Positions 26,640 to 36,385 of a stretch of 64,000 bases of DNA are shown here, piece after piece. This stretch comes from Planctomycetaceae bacterium (GTDB lineage: Bacteria; Planctomycetota; Planctomycetia; Pirellulales; Thermoguttaceae): assembly GCA_015062085.1 (NCBI GenBank), contig SUVI01000002.1, forward strand, positions 8,965 through 72,964, written 5' to 3'. Below the pieces are notes generated by a model. It made no database searches, was not told the DNA's origin, and saw nothing but the letters and a program-made list of their open reading frames with translations. The position numbers and the translations under genes are program-made. Numbering within the stretch: the first letter of the stretch is position 1; each line of letters starts with the position of its first letter.

Positions 26640-29600
26640 TTAGCGCTGAAGGCCCATTCGGAAACTGAAAAGTTCCTTCTCATCGCCGTCTTCCCTAACG
26701 ATCGGAACGGCAAAGTCGAGTGCCATAGGAGCGGGACCAAGCGCCGGCATGGAGATCCGGAAACCGGCACCGATGGCGACGCGGTAATTGTCCTCCCAAC
26801 TGTCGATCTTCGATTCGACGGTGCCCGTGTCGCAGAAAATGACTCCGCGAATGGCATCGTCCGCCGTGATCGGGAAAAGGTATTCCAGCGAGGCCAGGAT
26901 CATCATGTTGCCGCCGACAGCGTAACCGTTTTCCAGCGGTGAAACTCCGCGATACTCGAAACCGCGGATCGTGGAGGAACCGCCGGCAAAATACGATTCG
27001 TAGATCGGAGTGTCGTCTCCCGTCCAGGAGAACGAAGACGTGAAGCTCAGCACGTGCCGGCCCGACATATCGGCGCGTTCGTAGAGGAGCCAGTATTTCT
27101 TGAACTGTGCGTTGAAGCGCGGATAGCTCCAAGTTCCGACGACCTGTTCGAACTCGATGGACGCATAGTATCCTTCTGTCGCGAGGAAGGAACTGTCTCG
27201 GCGGTCCTGTACCAATCGGAAACTGAAACCGAAGAGGCTGGAATGACCGAGGGCGTTTTCCAGACGGGAAGGAGTCGGACGCACGGGATCGTCGAGGTAA
27301 ACGTCGAAACCGCGAAATCCAAAGTACGCACGCATATCGTGAGTCAGTGCGCGGCTGAAGGTGATGCTTCCGCCGACACGCCGTTCGTCCCAGTATTTGT
27401 AGTTGCGCTCATAGTACATTGCGCTCGTTCCCAGCCCGATCTGCGTATTGAACAGGTAGGGTTCGTCAAAACTCACGGCATAGCGGGAGACTTCCGTACC
27501 GGGCATCAATTCCATGCGGAAATGCTGTCCTCTTCCGCGCCACACGGTACCGTTTTTGATGTCGCTCCAGCTTTTCGGCCAGCGTCGAATGTCGAAGTTC
27601 TGTTCATCCACCACCACGGAACCGACCAGACCGGAGTCGGAACTCACTCCCACGGAGAACATGATGCGTCCTGTGGTCGTTTCCTCTGCGCTTGCCGTGA
27701 TGGGGAGGCTCTGACGCTGCCAGTCTCCCAGCGAGTATCCGGCTGCCGGAGTGTCGCCGATGACTGGAGAAAATGGCGTTTCGTCCGGATTCGAGATCCC
27801 CGGCTGCGGAGGAGGCGCCAACGCCTGGCCCGTACGCGGATTGATGGACTCGATCTGTGCTGCCGGTGCGGATCCTGCGAGTTCCGAGGAGGCCCACGAC
27901 GGTGAATCGACTGACACTGTGGAAGCCGGTGTGGAAGCCGGTGTGGAAGCCGGTGTGGAAATGCCGTTTTCCGGACTGTTTCCGCGAATGACCATGGACT
28001 CGCCGGAAGTCTGTCCCAGCGCATGATCGGTATTCAAAAGCGGCGCGTTCGTTCCGGAAAAACTTTCCGTTTCTTCGTAAACCGGGATCTTCTGAAGCGG
28101 TACATTTCCGGAAGACGGTGTGCACGGTACACCATTTTGTGCGTGCATTGCCGGTGTATAGCGTACTTCGTGCTGATATTTTGCAGAACGGTTCCGTACC
28201 TGAACGGGTATGTTTCCGTAGGCAGGGTCGTCATTCGTCACGCACACTTCACCGTTGAGGTGCAGATCGGTCTCTTCTTCCGGAAATTCGTAGGTCCGGA
28301 TGACTTTTCCGCTTTCACGGTCGATCAGTTCCATGCACCAGACCGCCTCCATGGCCGGAGCGTCCGAAGAAACCTCCGAACCTGCCGCGTTGCCCGAGTT
28401 TGCCAAATGAGACTGTGCGGCATCGTTTTTGTCCGTGTCTTCCGCGGTATTCTCCACAGCCTCCGCCTCTTCGATGGGACGCAGGACGGTGTGTATGTTG
28501 ACGTCCATGAACGTTTCGTTTTCCTGAAGCTGGAACGAATCGTCCACGTCTGCGATGGTCGTTTTGAGAGCCTGGTGCGATCGTTCACCCGACAGAGCCG
28601 CGCGTCCCGCACCGCCGCCGAGGCTCGCAGCTCCGGCAGAGGAAGATGTTCCGGCAGAAGAGGCGCTTCCGGAAGCCGCGCTTCCAGCCCCCCGTCCCGG
28701 AGCCGTTCCAGATCCGGCAGCTGCACCGGCATTGGATCCGACCTGTGCGGCGATCTCCGCTTCTTCTGCAAGTTCCGGCGGGGAGTAGATGATTTTCGGC
28801 ATTTGTCCCTGTGCCGGATCGACGGCAAAGAGCTGCGAGGACTTCAGACGGCGTTCCGACTGCTGGAGTTCGTAAACGTTGACGAGATCACCGGGTTTCA
28901 CGGAAAGACGATTCAGGACCGTCGAGATCTGCGTATGCGGGAATTCACCCTCGATGACCACGTTCACGCGTCCGACGCGGTAGGTCTTTCCTTCCTTGAT
29001 CGAGAACACGATGTCGCACTGGCCAGGATCATCCAGCATCTTCATCTCGGCATTGATGTCGGCAAAGACGTACCCTTGGCGTCCGTAACGTTTCCGAACG
29101 CGCATGATGCTCATGTCCAAGCGGTCTTTGTTGAAAGGCTTGCCTTCTTCGATCTTCATGTCTTCCGCCAGAACGGAAGCGTCAAACTGCTCGTTTCCGA
29201 CGAATCGGATCTCGCGAATGTGGGCCTGCGGTCCTTCTTCGATGACGAACGTCACGTCGTTCCAGCCGGTGTCGCTCGTGCGCTTGACCCGGCGTCCGAT
29301 CCGTGCGTAAAAGAATCCCAGCCGGCGATAGTAGTCTTCCAGTATCCGAATGTCTTCCTGGAGCGTTTCGTTCCGCAGTTCCCCCTTGAAGATCCAAAGG
29401 AAACCGGGTTTGCTCTGGATGACAGTCTTTAAACGTGCGTCCGAGGCGATCGTGTTGCCGATGAATTCTGTCTTGCCGATACGGAGTTTCGGCCCGGGAT
29501 TAATGAGGTAAATGACGCCGGGGTCGCCGACTTTGTCTCCCTGGATCGTTTTGATCGAGGCGCGCGCGTAACCGTGGAAATGGTAGAGAGTCTCCAGTTT

Positions 29601-30605
29601 CTTACGTCCCTCTTCTACGTCGTACGGACTGAAAGGCCGGCCGGGGACCAGTCCGCATTCGGTTTCCAGAAGTCCGATGCGCATGGGACCGTTTCCCTGA
29701 AAACGCAGGTAGCGCATGACCGGGCGCTCTTCGACCTTGAAGATCACCACGACGCCGTCGTCGACCGAGCGAATGTACGGCTCCACGAGCGTAAAAAGAC
29801 GCGACTGATTCAGACGCAGAATGTCATCGTCCAGGTTCGCGGACTTGAAGGCATGGCTTGGCCGCATGTGGATCTGCTGAAGTATCTTCTCCGTGGAATG
29901 ACGGGAATTGCCAATGATCTGCACGTCACGGACGATCTTTCCCTCGTGTTCCCGTCCCTGGGTCATTCGGGAGTCTGCTGTGTCGACCGCCAGCCCGTTG
30001 CCCGAAATTTTCGCATCAGGGGAAGAGCCCGTTTGGGCTGCGTCTGTTTTGCCAGTGCCAGATCCAGCGGTTCCAGCGGTTCCAGCAGTTCCAGCAGTTC
30101 CAGCAGTTCCGTCCGATGAAGTCCCCGGAAGCTGCACTTCCTGTGTATCAGCTCCCGTCAGAACAGATTCAGCGTCAGCACCCAGCGGTGCATTGATCGG
30201 CGCAATGTCCATCACCCCGGTTTCCGGAAGCGGAAGTGCCGCATGAGCGCCGCCCGCAGTCAGTTCGTCACTTCCAGGAGAATTCGTGTTTCGCGTACTC
30301 AAAAGATCTCCCGGCGTCTCCGGAACATCGGCACTCTGAGCTTCCGCCTGCGGCAGATCCGGAGAGGCTGCGGCGTTTGAGAAACTTCCTTCCGGCTCAA
30401 AAGTTCCAGGAAGAATGTTCGCAGCATTCTCACTCACGTAAAAATCGGACGGCGTTCCGGGAGCTGCCCGCAGTTCTGCAGGCAAAAAATGGACCAGCAG
30501 GAATCCCCATCCCGCCAGAAGGCAAGAAAATCCGTATCGCGCAAACGCCGGACGACGATGCGGAACTGCCTTTTTCTGAATTTCCTGATTGTACGCTCGT
30601 ACCAT
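26640..30605 (-). CDS. bamA: BamA/TamA-family outer-membrane protein with large insertion
   Basis: The product has 1321 residues, about 500 more than E. coli BamA. An N-terminal signal peptide is followed by a disordered Ala/Gly/Ser/Thr stretch containing GTAGTAGTAGTAGS. POTRA-type units cover roughly residues 220-600 (KIVRDVQIIGNSRHS, MRYLRFQGNGP, RIGKTEFIGN, IREIRFVGNEQFD, RVGRVNVVIEGEF). A low-complexity region of about 365 residues follows, then a barrel from about 975 with RGFEYRGVSPL near 1215 (the conserved RGF motif) and a terminal Phe-rich strand. BamA inserts barrel proteins into the outer membrane. Confidence 0.9.
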   Translation of the reverse strand: MVRAYNQEIQKKAVPHRRPAFARYGFSCLLAGWGFLLVHFLPAELRAAPGTPSDFYVSENAANILPGTFEPEGSFSNAAASPDLPQAEAQSADVPETPGDLLSTRNTNSPGSDELTAGGAHAALPLPETGVMDIAPINAPLGADAESVLTGADTQEVQLPGTSSDGTAGTAGTAGTAGTAGSGTGKTDAAQTGSSPDAKISGNGLAVDTADSRMTQGREHEGKIVRDVQIIGNSRHSTEKILQQIHMRPSHAFKSANLDDDILRLNQSRLFTLVEPYIRSVDDGVVVIFKVEERPVMRYLRFQGNGPMRIGLLETECGLVPGRPFSPYDVEEGRKKLETLYHFHGYARASIKTIQGDKVGDPGVIYLINPGPKLRIGKTEFIGNTIASDARLKTVIQSKPGFLWIFKGELRNETLQEDIRILEDYYRRLGFFYARIGRRVKRTSDTGWNDVTFVIEEGPQAHIREIRFVGNEQFDASVLAEDMKIEEGKPFNKDRLDMSIMRVRKRYGRQGYVFADINAEMKMLDDPGQCDIVFSIKEGKTYRVGRVNVVIEGEFPHTQISTVLNRLSVKPGDLVNVYELQQSERRLKSSQLFAVDPAQGQMPKIIYSPPELAEEAEIAAQVGSNAGAAAGSGTAPGRGAGSAASGSASSAGTSSSAGAASLGGGAGRAALSGERSHQALKTTIADVDDSFQLQENETFMDVNIHTVLRPIEEAEAVENTAEDTDKNDAAQSHLANSGNAAGSEVSSDAPAMEAVWCMELIDRESGKVIRTYEFPEEETDLHLNGEVCVTNDDPAYGNIPVQVRNRSAKYQHEVRYTPAMHAQNGVPCTPSSGNVPLQKIPVYEETESFSGTNAPLLNTDHALGQTSGESMVIRGNSPENGISTPASTPASTPASTVSVDSPSWASSELAGSAPAAQIESINPRTGQALAPPPQPGISNPDETPFSPVIGDTPAAGYSLGDWQRQSLPITASAEETTTGRIMFSVGVSSDSGLVGSVVVDEQNFDIRRWPKSWSDIKNGTVWRGRGQHFRMELMPGTEVSRYAVSFDEPYLFNTQIGLGTSAMYYERNYKYWDERRVGGSITFSRALTHDMRAYFGFRGFDVYLDDPVRPTPSRLENALGHSSLFGFSFRLVQDRRDSSFLATEGYYASIEFEQVVGTWSYPRFNAQFKKYWLLYERADMSGRHVLSFTSSFSWTGDDTPIYESYFAGGSSTIRGFEYRGVSPLENGYAVGGNMMILASLEYLFPITADDAIRGVIFCDTGTVESKIDSWEDNYRVAIGAGFRISMPALGPAPMALDFAVPIVREDGDEKELFSFRMGLQR

Positions 30606-30856
30606 GAACGGTCTCTACTTTTAATGTTGCGATGGATGTGTTGCGATAAATTGATGCTGCGGGAAATATACACGCTGCCACGATTAATACAAAATTTGGC
30701 GATTTTCGGCAAGATTAATTTAGATGAATTTCCATAAATCTTGAAGATTTTGAAAAAAACCAGAGAAAAAGATTCAAGTTTAGAAAAAAACTTGCCGAGG
30801 AGGTGAGATTTTCATCACAAAATGGATCTTAAGCATTTTCCCAAATACTCTTCAAG
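30606..30856. other. Intergenic region before the BamA-like gene, no gene seen
   Basis: AT-rich spacer containing the presumed promoter region of the BamA-like gene. I see no open frame with a ribosome binding site; the ftsY terminator follows. Confidence 0.5.
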
Positions 30857-30897
30857 AAAAAAACGGAACTCGCCGCTTTAAGGAAAACGGGAGTTCC
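30857..30897 (-). terminator. Terminator of ftsY
   Basis: GGAACTCGCCG pairs with CGGGAGTTCC (one bulged base). On the minus strand TTTTTTT follows. It lies 27 bases past the ftsY stop. Confidence 0.88.
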
Positions 30898-30923
30898 AGT
30901 CTGGATCGAAAAAAACAGCAGCC

Positions 30924-31838
30924 TCAGTCCGCAAACATGGCGTCAACGTAGGCATCCGGATCAAAGAGAGCCAGATCCTCCGCCTTCTCGCCGACCCCAA
31001 CGTACTTGACGGGCAGGTCCACCTGCTTGCGGATCGCGACCGCACATCCTCCTTTTGCCGTTCCGTCCAGCTTGGCGAGTATCAGGCCGTTGCAGTGAAC
31101 GCATTCGGTAAAATGCTTCGCCTGACTGATCCCGTTCTGTCCCGTCGTGGCGTCGAGCACCAGCAGGATCTCGTGCGGCGCACTTGGACAGACTTTCCCA
31201 ATGACCCGATGGATCTTTTCTAGCTCACGCATCAGATTGACCTGCGTCTGGAGCCGTCCGGCAGTATCGACGATGCAGACGTCCGCTTTCTTTGCGATCG
31301 CGGTTTCGACCGCACTGAATGCGACGCTCGCAGGATCGCATCCCGGTTTTCCTGTGACGATCTCCGCCCCAAGACGCCCGGCCCAGACCGTCAGCTGCTC
31401 CACGGCAGCCGCGCGGAAAGTGTCTGCCGCACCGAGGACGACGGATTTTCCCTGATCGCGAAACATTTTTGTCAACTTGGCGATGGAGGTCGTTTTCCCG
31501 CTTCCGTTCACTCCGCAGACCATGATGACGGTCGTCTCTCCGTCACGAAGTTTGACCGGAGCCGAATCCTGACGCATGATCTCCTTGAGTTTCACCTTTA
31601 CGGAAGCCGTGAGGTCCTCCATGAAAACGACTCTGCCGCGAAATTCTTTCCGAGTCTCCTCCCGGATCTCTTTTGCTGCTTCGACCCCCATGTCCGTCCG
31701 GATCAGTGAGGCAAAAAGCTCTTCCAGAAAAGTATCGTCGACCAGCCGCCCCTCTTTTTTAAAAAGGTCACGGATGTCTGTGTTCAAAATTTGTTTCGTC
31801 TTTTCCAGACCACGCTTAATGATTCCGAAAAGTCCCAT
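30924..31838 (-). CDS. ftsY: Signal recognition particle receptor FtsY
   Basis: The product is 304 residues from ATG 31838, with AAAGGAAACC upstream. It is a compact NG-domain FtsY without an acidic A domain: a four-helix N region, G1 GVNGSGKTT (109-117), AADTFRAAAVEQL, DTAGRLQ, and the TKLDG-type motif AKLDGTAKGG. FtsY receives SRP-ribosome complexes at the membrane. Residues 2-11 (GLFGIIKRGL) form the membrane-targeting helix. The nusB gene ends 80 bases upstream, so the two may be co-transcribed. Confidence 0.96.
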   Translation of the reverse strand: MGLFGIIKRGLEKTKQILNTDIRDLFKKEGRLVDDTFLEELFASLIRTDMGVEAAKEIREETRKEFRGRVVFMEDLTASVKVKLKEIMRQDSAPVKLRDGETTVIMVCGVNGSGKTTSIAKLTKMFRDQGKSVVLGAADTFRAAAVEQLTVWAGRLGAEIVTGKPGCDPASVAFSAVETAIAKKADVCIVDTAGRLQTQVNLMRELEKIHRVIGKVCPSAPHEILLVLDATTGQNGISQAKHFTECVHCNGLILAKLDGTAKGGCAVAIRKQVDLPVKYVGVGEKAEDLALFDPDAYVDAMFAD

Positions 31839-31918
31839 CAGGTTTCCTTTTGAAATGATGAAAATATCTGACACAGGCCCGGCTCTGCACACTCGACCAG
31901 GCTCACGCTCGGTAAAAT

Positions 31919-32371
31919 TTAAGATCTCTGAGTTTCAGAAACCGGAATGGCGGCTAATTGTCCCGCTTCTTCCAGATTTTTACGGATCCGGTCCAGGACA
32001 CCATTCACGAAACTTCCGGATTTTTTGTCGCCGTACTCTTTCGCGATCTCAATGGCCTCGTTCATGATGATGGCGACCGGCTCGCGAATGTTCATCAGCT
32101 CGTAGATGCCGATGCGAAGGACATTTTTGTCCGTTTCCGCAAGACGTGAAAATTTCCAGTTTTCCAAAACCGCTTCGATCTGCGCGTCCAGTTCCTCCAT
32201 GCGCAGACCAACGCCGTTGATGAGACGATTCGCGTAACGGATCTGCTCCTCATCATGTTTAACGCGCTCTGCGATCATCTCCTCCTGACTTCCCTGCGTC
32301 GGATTCAGTGCCTTGCTGAACAAAACCTGAAGAGCGACGACTCGGGCACGGCGATTTTTATCGATCAGCAT
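31919..32371 (-). CDS. nusB: Transcription antitermination factor NusB
   Basis: The product has 150 residues and is all-helical. Motifs are the basic N-terminus NRRARVVALQVLF, then ETDKNVLRIGIYELM, AIIMNEAIEIAKEYG and FVNGVLDRIRK. NusB with NusE binds boxA RNA and helps rRNA antitermination. It lies between ribH and ftsY on the same strand; ribH-nusB is a very common pair. Confidence 0.96.
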   Translation of the reverse strand: MLIDKNRRARVVALQVLFSKALNPTQGSQEEMIAERVKHDEEQIRYANRLINGVGLRMEELDAQIEAVLENWKFSRLAETDKNVLRIGIYELMNIREPVAIIMNEAIEIAKEYGDKKSGSFVNGVLDRIRKNLEEAGQLAAIPVSETQRS

Positions 32372-32492
32372 TTTATTTTGATCTCCAATTCCTCTTTTGT
32401 TCTTTTTTATGAAAAGGACTCTGCGCCACCCGATCTCCGTCTCGTTTCGCGGAGTAAGCGTGTGCGCAGTAAGGTCTGTGTAGCCTGCATTT

Positions 32493-32993
32493 TCAGCCGA
32501 CCTGCTTCAGCAGATCGAGCATTTCGACCAGCGCTTCTGCACAATCCGCGCCTTTGTTTCCCAAGTGCGCTTTTTGAGCTTTGTCGTGCGCAGTATCATC
32601 AAACGCACTGCGCGCCAGAGCCTGCTCCACCGTGTTGCAGGTCAGGACGCCAAACAGGACCGGCTTGCCGGAACGTGCACCTTGTTCCGCAAACATGAGA
32701 CTCACCGCTCGATTGATGTGCTCGTCATGCGACGTCTCTCCCTTAATGACGGCTCCAAGTGCCAAAACACCGGCATATTCCGATTTCTGAACGAGTTTTC
32801 CAGATACCGTCGGTATCTCAAACGCTCCCGGCACACGAAAAACGTCAATCTTTTCCTCTGAAATGCCGATTTCCGCAAATTTTTTCAGTGCACCTTGCAG
32901 CAGGCGCTCCGTGATCGTCTGATTGAATTTTGCGACGATGATCGCAATGCGTCCCTGAATTTCCGAATTCAGTTTCCCTTCATAAATGGTCAT
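32493..32993 (-). CDS. ribH: 6,7-dimethyl-8-ribityllumazine synthase
   Basis: The product is 166 residues from ATG 32993 (AGGAC upstream); the longer frame runs back toward rho without a binding site. Motifs are IAIIVAKFNQTIT, FRVPGAFEIPTV, GAVIKGETSHDEHI with the catalytic His, PVLFGVLTCNTVEQA and GNKGADCAEALVEM. It joins the ribitylaminouracil and dihydroxybutanone phosphate branches of riboflavin synthesis. It follows rho by 89 bases, upstream of nusB, so rho-ribH-nusB-ftsY may be one transcript. Confidence 0.96.
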   Translation of the reverse strand: MTIYEGKLNSEIQGRIAIIVAKFNQTITERLLQGALKKFAEIGISEEKIDVFRVPGAFEIPTVSGKLVQKSEYAGVLALGAVIKGETSHDEHINRAVSLMFAEQGARSGKPVLFGVLTCNTVEQALARSAFDDTAHDKAQKAHLGNKGADCAEALVEMLDLLKQVG

Positions 32994-33082
32994 TTTTTGT
33001 CCTGTCTGGGTTACGTTAATGTTTCTTCCGAGCTCATTCGGAAGCCTGTGCGTTTTCGCCGGAGCCGTCTGCTGCCGAAACC

Positions 33083-36000
33083 TCATTCGGGGGCTGCGGT
33101 GTCTGCTTCCGCGTCCGGTCCATCTGTTTGGGGTCCATCTGTTTGGGGGCCATCTGTTTGGGGGCCATCTGTTTTGGGGCCATCTGTTTTGGGGCCATCT
33201 GCGTCTGATCTATCTGTTTCTAAGCAGTCCGCGACAGGTCCCGAAATTGGCGCAGCTGCGTTCGTGCTGTTCAGGATCTCGGTAAGAAACTCCGCGTTCG
33301 TTTGGGTCTTGCGAAGCCGATTCGTCAGCATGACCATGGCGTCCGCTGGATTCAGCGCAGAAAGCAGCCTGCGCAATTTAAGGACCGCTTGCAGTTCCTC
33401 AGCTGTCCGATACGCATCTTCATGCCGGGTCCCGCTGCGGCTCAAATCGATAGCCGGCCAAATGTCTTCCATCTGAAGACGCTTTTCCAGCACGATCTCC
33501 ACGTTGCCGCTTCCTTGGAATTCCTCCAAGATCGCCTCGTCCATTATGTTGTTCGTATCCGTCAGGATCGTTGCCATGATCGTCAGCGACCCGCCTTCTT
33601 CCACGCAGCGTGCCGAACTGAAAAAACGTTTGGGAAGCTGGAATGAAGGGGAACGGAAACTGCTGTTGTCCGGCATCAGTTTCATTCCAGGCGGAGTTTC
33701 CGAGTGCCAAGCCCGCGTCAGCTGAGTGATGGAATCGAGCAGGATCAAAACATTTTGACCGTATTCCACCATTCGCTTCGCCTTCTCGATGACCATATCC
33801 GCGACCTGGATGTGCCGCATCGTCGGTTCATCGGACGTCGAGCAGACCACTTCGCAGTTCATTCCCTGTACTTGCTTCCGCATCTTTTCCACTTCTTCCG
33901 GCCGCTCGTCGATCAGAAGAATGAAAACGTACAGTTCCGGATAGTTTTTCATTGCTGCCAGAGCGATCCGGCGCAAAAGCGTCGTTCTCCCGGTCTGCGG
34001 AGGACTCAGGATCAGACCGCGCTGCCCAAATGCGAACGGGACCATCAGATCAAGGACTCGTGTCTCGATCTCTTCTGAGGAGGTGTCCGACTCAAGACGC
34101 ATCCGCTGGACCGGATACGCGGGGGGCAGCGTATCGAAATGCTTTTTGCGCGTAAATTCATTCGGATCTTGATAGTTGATCGCTTCGACTCGCAAAAGCG
34201 CAAAGTAACGTTCGTTCTCTTTCGGCGGTCGGATCTGCCCCGAAACGATCGTGCCGGTCTTCAAACCAAATCGGCGGATCTGGCTTGGGGAGACGTAAAT
34301 GTCATCCGGGCAGGAAAGGTAATGGTACTCCGTGCTGCGGAGAAAACCAAAACCGTCCGGAAGGATCTCAAGCGTACCTTCACCGTAAAGAAGACCGTTG
34401 AGTTTGATTTTTTCCTTGATGATCCGAAAAATCAGCTCCTGACGCTGGGCGTGCTCTTCGTCATCCGGAACGCCAATTTCGAATCGGCGGGCTTCCGCGA
34501 TGAGTTCCTGCATCGAAAGTTTCTGAAGGTGCCCGACCGATTCGTCTCGAAGAGAAAGCGTCGGATTCGCTTCTTCACCTTCCGATGACGGTGTTTTAAA
34601 GCCGCGGCTCATTTCGTCGGCAAGTTCTTCTGCGAGCGAAAGCGGTTCCTGTGGCGAATGTTCTTCATTCAGTTCCGGAAAGGCCGGATTGTAGGTGCTG
34701 TAACCTTCCTGATTTCTGCGATGCAGGCGATGGTACGGACGGCTGCCGGAGGAATTGCCGAACTTGCTGCGGAAACTGCTGGGATCCTCTTCGGACATGA
34801 AGCCATTCTCGCGGGGGTAACTGCGCGAACGCGACTGCGGATCTCGCTGATAGGAGGCGCTGCCGTAGGAAAAATTTCCGCCTGACCGCCCTGCGTAACG
34901 GTCATTACGTTCGTTGGAGCTGTTTTCCTGAATTTCTGCGCGGTTCTCCTCGGAATTCATCGCAGGATAGGTCTGCTCGATACCTGTATCCGTGTCCTGA
35001 TCATCATAGGGATGTGAAAAACGTCCGTTATCGTAACTGCGCCTACCGTAATTCCTGCCGCCGTAATTCCGATCTCCGTAGTTCCGGTCTCCATAGTTCC
35101 GATTTCCGTAATTCCGGTCTCCGTAGTTCCGGTCTCCGTAATTCCGATCTCCGTAATTCCGATCTCCGTAATTCCGATCTCCGTAATTCCGGTCTCCGTA
35201 ATTCCGGTCTCCGTAATTCCGGTCTCCGTAATTCCGGTCTCCGTAATTCCGGTCTCCGTAGTTCCGGTCTCCGTAGTTCCGATCTCCGTAATTCCGGTCT
35301 CCGTAATTCCGGTCTCCGTAATTCCGGTCTCCGTAATTCCGATCTCCGTAGTTCCGATCTCCGTAGTTCCGGTCTCCGTAATTTCTACTGCCATAGTTCC
35401 GGCCGCCATAATTTTGGCGCATCATGCGTCCTGGACGGGAAAGTTGTCTGTCCGTTCGCTGGCGGAAGGAGGAGTTCGGATTCATTCCAGGATTTTCGTG
35501 TGGATAGGATCTGTGTTCACCCTGTCCGGAAAAATGTCCCGTATTATTTTGCTGCCATCCATATTGACCGCGGTTGGGATTTCCAGAAAACCGATCGTTC
35601 CATTCTTTGGGGGCGTTTTCCGCAGAGTTGGCCCCATAGGATCCCGTTTCCTGATTTTCCCGCGGTATGCCGGTGGACGCGGTTTCGCCAGTTTGCTCAG
35701 ACGTTTTCATTTCCGGAGACTGAGCCTCAAGATCTGCATCGTATGAGGACTGTACGTTTTCAATTTCTGCATTTTTCCCCTCTTCATCCAGTTCCAGACC
35801 GTGTCCGAAAGACGAATCAGAACGATTGCGCGGACCAGAACGAAAGCGTGAAAAAGCACTCACTCCACGCGGCTGGACTGGGTCGTGCGGATAGGAAAGG
35901 CGACTTTTGAGATAGGGACGTTCCTGTTGAGAAACTCCGTCAGAAGCCATATTCAGCTCCGAAACGGAATTTTCCGAATATGGTTTGGGGGTCTCTGTAT

Positions 36001-36094
36001 TTTGTGTCGGCTCCAAGTCGGAAATTCCGGTCGGCAAATTTTCATTAACAGGGAGGGATTCCGGTTTGTTTCCGGAGATCGAACCGTCGGACAT
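33083..36094 (-). CDS. rho: Transcription termination factor Rho with long disordered repeat region
   Basis: The product has 1003 residues against about 420 in E. coli. The start follows AGGAGCAGC. Residues 1-500 are disordered and rich in Arg, Gly, Asn, Tyr and Ser, with about 24 RNYGD-type repeats at roughly 228-351. The Rho N-domain follows ([16 protein letters not shown]), then the RNA-binding cold-shock part ([12 protein letters not shown]...[15 protein letters not shown]) and the ATPase ([37 protein letters not shown]). Walker A is [10 protein letters not shown] near residue 703; the usual sequence is PPKAGKT, so the essential Lys is Arg. The C-terminus ends in DGPQT repeats. ATP-dependent RNA helicase and terminator by family. 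Confidence 0.92.
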   Translation of the reverse strand: MSDGSISGNKPESLPVNENLPTGISDLEPTQNTETPKPYSENSVSELNMASDGVSQQERPYLKSRLSYPHDPVQPRGVSAFSRFRSGPRNRSDSSFGHGLELDEEGKNAEIENVQSSYDADLEAQSPEMKTSEQTGETASTGIPRENQETGSYGANSAENAPKEWNDRFSGNPNRGQYGWQQNNTGHFSGQGEHRSYPHENPGMNPNSSFRQRTDRQLSRPGRMMRQNYGGRNYGSRNYGDRNYGDRNYGDRNYGDRNYGDRNYGDRNYGDRNYGDRNYGDRNYGDRNYGDRNYGDRNYGDRNYGDRNYGDRNYGDRNYGDRNYGDRNYGNRNYGDRNYGDRNYGGRNYGRRSYDNGRFSHPYDDQDTDTGIEQTYPAMNSEENRAEIQENSSNERNDRYAGRSGGNFSYGSASYQRDPQSRSRSYPRENGFMSEEDPSSFRSKFGNSSGSRPYHRLHRRNQEGYSTYNPAFPELNEEHSPQEPLSLAEELADEMSRGFKTPSSEGEEANPTLSLRDESVGHLQKLSMQELIAEARRFEIGVPDDEEHAQRQELIFRIIKEKIKLNGLLYGEGTLEILPDGFGFLRSTEYHYLSCPDDIYVSPSQIRRFGLKTGTIVSGQIRPPKENERYFALLRVEAINYQDPNEFTRKKHFDTLPPAYPVQRMRLESDTSSEEIETRVLDLMVPFAFGQRGLILSPPQTGRTTLLRRIALAAMKNYPELYVFILLIDERPEEVEKMRKQVQGMNCEVVCSTSDEPTMRHIQVADMVIEKAKRMVEYGQNVLILLDSITQLTRAWHSETPPGMKLMPDNSSFRSPSFQLPKRFFSSARCVEEGGSLTIMATILTDTNNIMDEAILEEFQGSGNVEIVLEKRLQMEDIWPAIDLSRSGTRHEDAYRTAEELQAVLKLRRLLSALNPADAMVMLTNRLRKTQTNAEFLTEILNSTNAAAPISGPVADCLETDRSDADGPKTDGPKTDGPQTDGPQTDGPQTDGPDAEADTAAPE
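35041..35410. repeat. 15-bp in-frame repeat inside rho, about 24 units
   Basis: On the plus strand the units read like TCCGTAATTCCGGTC with silent changes; on the coding strand each encodes RNYGD. Most variation is at third codon positions, so the repeat has been kept by selection at protein level or has expanded recently and then diverged silently. Confidence 0.97.
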
Positions 36095-36251
36095 GATGCT
36101 GCTCCTGATATTTAACGAGGCTCATGCAGTCCAAGGTCAACGAGGGACTGCGGATGTTAGGCGGGGAAAACGAAAAGGGTACATTCCACTGAATGCATAC
36201 TTAAAATATACACCAAATCTCAATAAAATCAAGGGTTCAGACAAAAAAATT

Positions 36252-36297
36252 AAAAAAAGTTGGCAGTTTTTCTACAAATAATACAAAAAACTGCCAA
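36252..36297 (-). terminator. Terminator downstream of serA
   Basis: TTGGCAGTTTTT pairs with AAAAACTGCCAA over 12 base pairs; on the minus strand a seven-T run follows. A second hairpin, CCCGGCAGA with TCTGCCGGG at 36341-36374, lies directly after the serA stop. Confidence 0.8.
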
Positions 36298-36385
36298 TTT
36301 CTTCGATTATGGAAATAAAATCTCCGAATTCAAAAGGAACCCCGGCAGAAATTCAGTGATTTTGATCTGCCGGGACGCTCCGCTA

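Noticed and set aside
35041..35410. Regular 15-bp repeats that could look like a CRISPR array
   Set aside because: There are no spacers, the units are contiguous, and they lie in frame within rho encoding RNYGD.
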